From the NCBI RefSeq assembly GCF_009687885.1, contig NZ_BLAF01000010.1:124001-188000 (forward strand): DNA of 64,000 nucleotides, read 5' to 3'. The notes under the pieces are model-generated. The model was not told the DNA's origin and did not search any database. It worked only from the letters and a program-made list of their open reading frames with translations. Shown piece after piece: positions 62,375-64,000 of the stretch; position 1 is the first letter of the stretch; every line of letters starts with the position of its first letter. This DNA is from Acrocarpospora pleiomorpha. GTDB lineage: Bacteria > Actinomycetota > Actinomycetes > Streptosporangiales > Streptosporangiaceae. The position numbers and the translations under genes were made by a program.

Positions 62375-63241
62375 ATGCAACGTGACGAGCTCGCCGACTT
62401 CCTGCGCCGCCGCCGCGAGGCGATTCGCCCGGCCGAGGTGGGCTTCACCGACGGCCCTCGCCGCCGCGCCATCGGCCTGCGCCGGGAAGAGGTGGCGATG
62501 CTCGCGGGCATGTCGGTGGACTATGTCGTACGCCTCGAGCAGGGCCGCAGCAGTCAGCCCTCGACCCAGCTGCTCGGCGCGCTGGCCCGGGCGTTGCGCT
62601 TGTCCGACGACGAGCGCGACCACCTGTTCCACCTGGCCGGCCATCGGCCTCCGCCCGCCGACGGGGTGGCCCGCCTGGCCCGCGCCGGCCTGGTGCGCAT
62701 GCTCGACCTGCTCGGCGACACCCCGGCCCTGGTCCTGTCCGACCTGGGTGAGATCCTCGCCCAGAACCGGGCGGCCGTCCTGCTGACGGGCGACCACACC
62801 GGCTTCTCAGGCGACCGGCGCTACGTCGTATACCGCTGGTTCACCGAGCCCGCCGCGCGCGCCGTTTGCCCGCCTGAGGAGCAGGAGCATCAGGCCCGTC
62901 AGCTCGTGGCTGACCTGCGCGCCGCCGTCGGCCGCCAGTCCGGCGACCCCACGGTCGCCGGACTCGTCGGCCGTTTGCAGGCCGCGAGCGCCGACTTCCG
63001 GCGGCTCTGGGCCGAGCACGAGGTGGCGGTCCGGCGCGCCGACCGCAAGACCATGCTGCACCCGCGGGTGGGCCGCCTGGTGATGAACTGCGAGACCCTG
63101 GTCACTCCCGACCAGGGTCAGCAGCTGCTGGTACTCACCCCGGCGGACGCCGAGACCCGCGAGCGGCTGGAACTGCTGCGAGTACTCGGTATCGAAGAGT
63201 TCCCCACGAGGGCAACGGACGACTCCCGCCTCCCAGGCTGA
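62375..63241 (+). CDS. XRE-family regulator with MmyB-like ligand-binding domain
   Basis: 288 residues, ATG after AGGATG. The helix-turn-helix is LRREEVAMLAGMSVDYVVRL followed by EQGRSSQPSTQLL (residues 34-65). The C-terminal PAS-like MmyB domain follows (GDTPALVLSDLGEILAQNRA), which binds fatty acid-like ligands in characterised members. Such regulators usually control one divergent oxidoreductase gene; here that is the aldo/keto reductase. Confidence 0.93.
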   Translation: MQRDELADFLRRRREAIRPAEVGFTDGPRRRAIGLRREEVAMLAGMSVDYVVRLEQGRSSQPSTQLLGALARALRLSDDERDHLFHLAGHRPPPADGVARLARAGLVRMLDLLGDTPALVLSDLGEILAQNRAAVLLTGDHTGFSGDRRYVVYRWFTEPAARAVCPPEEQEHQARQLVADLRAAVGRQSGDPTVAGLVGRLQAASADFRRLWAEHEVAVRRADRKTMLHPRVGRLVMNCETLVTPDQGQQLLVLTPADAETRERLELLRVLGIEEFPTRATDDSRLPG

Positions 63242-63319
63242 AGGGCGGTGTCGTCCCGGTCTGAGCGGCCCCAGAACGCTTACCGTCAAGACATGCAGAC
63301 GTTCCACTCCGTGCACAGG

Positions 63320-63910
63320 ATGAGCCTGAGGCTGCAAACGATCGGCACGCGCGTCGTTGCCGGAGCGCTGCTCCTCGGGGTCGGCGCATGCGCGAGCGCG
63401 GCGGGCGGCCGCGACGCGGGCCTGCCGACGGTCACGCCGGCGACCGCTTCGCCCGAGCCCCTCGCGGCCGGGCGGGGAATCGGTCCGCTGTCCCCGGTGC
63501 CCCTCACGGTCGCCGACGGCGCCGACGCGGGCATGGCGAGCGGCCGCTCGCTGAACCTGCCGGAGGGGTGGACCGCGGAGGTGTGGGCCGATGTGCCGGA
63601 CGCCCGGGTGGCGGCATGGAGCCCGGACGGCCGCCTGGTCGTCTCCACCGGACGTCGCGGTGTGGTGTCGATTCTCGCTCCGACCTCCGCCGGGAGGGCG
63701 CCGACCGTGACGACGCTGCTGGACGGCCTGGCCAACCCGCAGGGCGTGGCGTTCACCGAGCAGGACGGTCGCACGATCCTGGTCGTCCGCGAGGCGACCC
63801 GGCTCGTCGCGTGGGACTACGCCGTCGCCGCCGTGCCCGGCCCTGACGGCTCGATCTACGTCACCGACGACCACGCCGGCCTCGTCTACCGGCTCACGCC
63901 CGGCAGATGA
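63320..63910 (+). CDS. Sorbosone dehydrogenase-like (PQQ-type beta propeller) lipoprotein with internal deletion
   Basis: 196 residues from ATG 63320; ATG 63293 is an alternative. Lipoprotein signal with lipobox LGVGAC near residue 24. After LNLPEGWTAEVWADVPDAR the first propeller blades follow, up to ATRLVAWDYA. The text then jumps directly to PGPDGSIYVTDDHAGLVYRL, which is the last blade of L-sorbosone dehydrogenase-like proteins of about 380-400 residues. Roughly 180-200 residues, four blades, are missing in frame. The protein probably cannot close a propeller. The frame is clean, so it may be a recent in-frame deletion. The next gene overlaps as ATGA. Confidence 0.75.
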   Translation: MSLRLQTIGTRVVAGALLLGVGACASAAGGRDAGLPTVTPATASPEPLAAGRGIGPLSPVPLTVADGADAGMASGRSLNLPEGWTAEVWADVPDARVAAWSPDGRLVVSTGRRGVVSILAPTSAGRAPTVTTLLDGLANPQGVAFTEQDGRTILVVREATRLVAWDYAVAAVPGPDGSIYVTDDHAGLVYRLTPGR

Positions 63911-64000
63911 GGAACCCCTTCCCGACCGCGCGGCACTCCCTGCTCGTACGGCTCTCGCCGGCCCTGCTCGGAGTGCTGCTCGGCATGCTCGCCCTCGGCC
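63907..64000 (+). CDS. Membrane protein, N-terminal part (continues beyond window)
   Basis: Starts at the ATG overlapping the previous stop and reads 31 codons to the window end. After MRNPFPTARHSLLVR comes a hydrophobic segment (LSPALLGVLLGMLALG), a signal anchor or first membrane helix. Too short to identify the family. Coupled to the sorbosone-dehydrogenase-like gene. Confidence 0.7.
   Translation, partial: MRNPFPTARHSLLVRLSPALLGVLLGMLALG

Overview
The window is very GC-rich, uses GTG and TTG starts freely, has many 4-bp ATGA/GTGA gene overlaps, and carries families typical of Actinomycetota (MmyB-type XRE regulators, a large ATP-binding LuxR regulator, an ECF41 sigma factor, a CYP157-like P450, a MalFG importer without its own ATPase). 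It is most likely a chromosomal segment of a filamentous actinomycete. Streptosporangiales is my guess at order level, from overall protein style only. No rRNA, tRNA or CRISPR array was seen.

Layout. (1) 1-9.5 kb, plus strand: a tightly overlapping catabolic operon with ATP-dependent hydantoinase/oxoprolinase subunits A (cut by the window edge) and B, a complete five-gene oligopeptide-type ABC importer, a stand-alone AtzF-C-like small protein and a metal-dependent D-hydantoinase. (2) 9.5-18.2 kb: a CYP157-like P450 without ExxR, an AraC regulator with an alpha/beta hydrolase, and a 1473-residue secreted GH95 alpha-fucosidase with LamG-like, OmpL47-like and FIMAH domains. (3) 18.3-24.8 kb: an MFS exporter, an Lnt-like membrane acyltransferase, an ECF41 module (oxidoreductase, sigma factor and a free copy of the sigma C-terminal domain, with an ECF41-type promoter in front) and a phosphoribosyltransferase-hydrolase fusion. 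(4) 24.8-30.3 kb, minus strand: two dynamin-like GTPases and an Hsp70-like ATPase, translationally coupled. (5) 30.4-32.6 kb: VKOR plus DsbA disulfide-forming pair and a DHFR-like reductase. (6) 32.6-40.7 kb: an accessory zone with at least four degenerate transposase remnants, a truncated SRPBCC gene, a caspase-like fragment, a holin-like small membrane protein, an orphan 122-residue protein and a LAL-type LuxR regulator. (7) 40.7-47.5 kb, minus strand: sugar importer (binding protein, two permeases), GH3 beta-glycosidase and ROK repressor. (8) 47.7-58.2 kb, plus strand: an XRE-cupin regulator followed by a molybdenum-hydroxylase catabolic cluster (bicupin, C-N hydrolase, FAD subunit, two different molybdopterin large subunits around one 2Fe-2S subunit, cyclase, CoxG, CMD protein). 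(9) 58.3-64 kb: redox genes with a TetR and an MmyB-type regulator, then an internally deleted sorbosone-dehydrogenase-like lipoprotein and the start of a membrane protein.

Functional reading. Regions 1 and 8 look like two independent pathways for cyclic amides or N-heterocycles: region 8 would hydroxylate a ring and open and hydrolyse it, and region 1 would import and open cyclic ureides or amides. Region 7 and the GH95 enzyme serve glycan use. The most unusual items are a dispersed intergenic repeat (core TTGATCTACTTTGTAAAG) present three times at 3' ends, a GGGAA(A/G)TCCC palindrome shared by three promoters including those of the dynamin operon and the LAL regulator, the free-standing ECF41 regulatory domain, and the Hsp70/tandem-dynamin operon.
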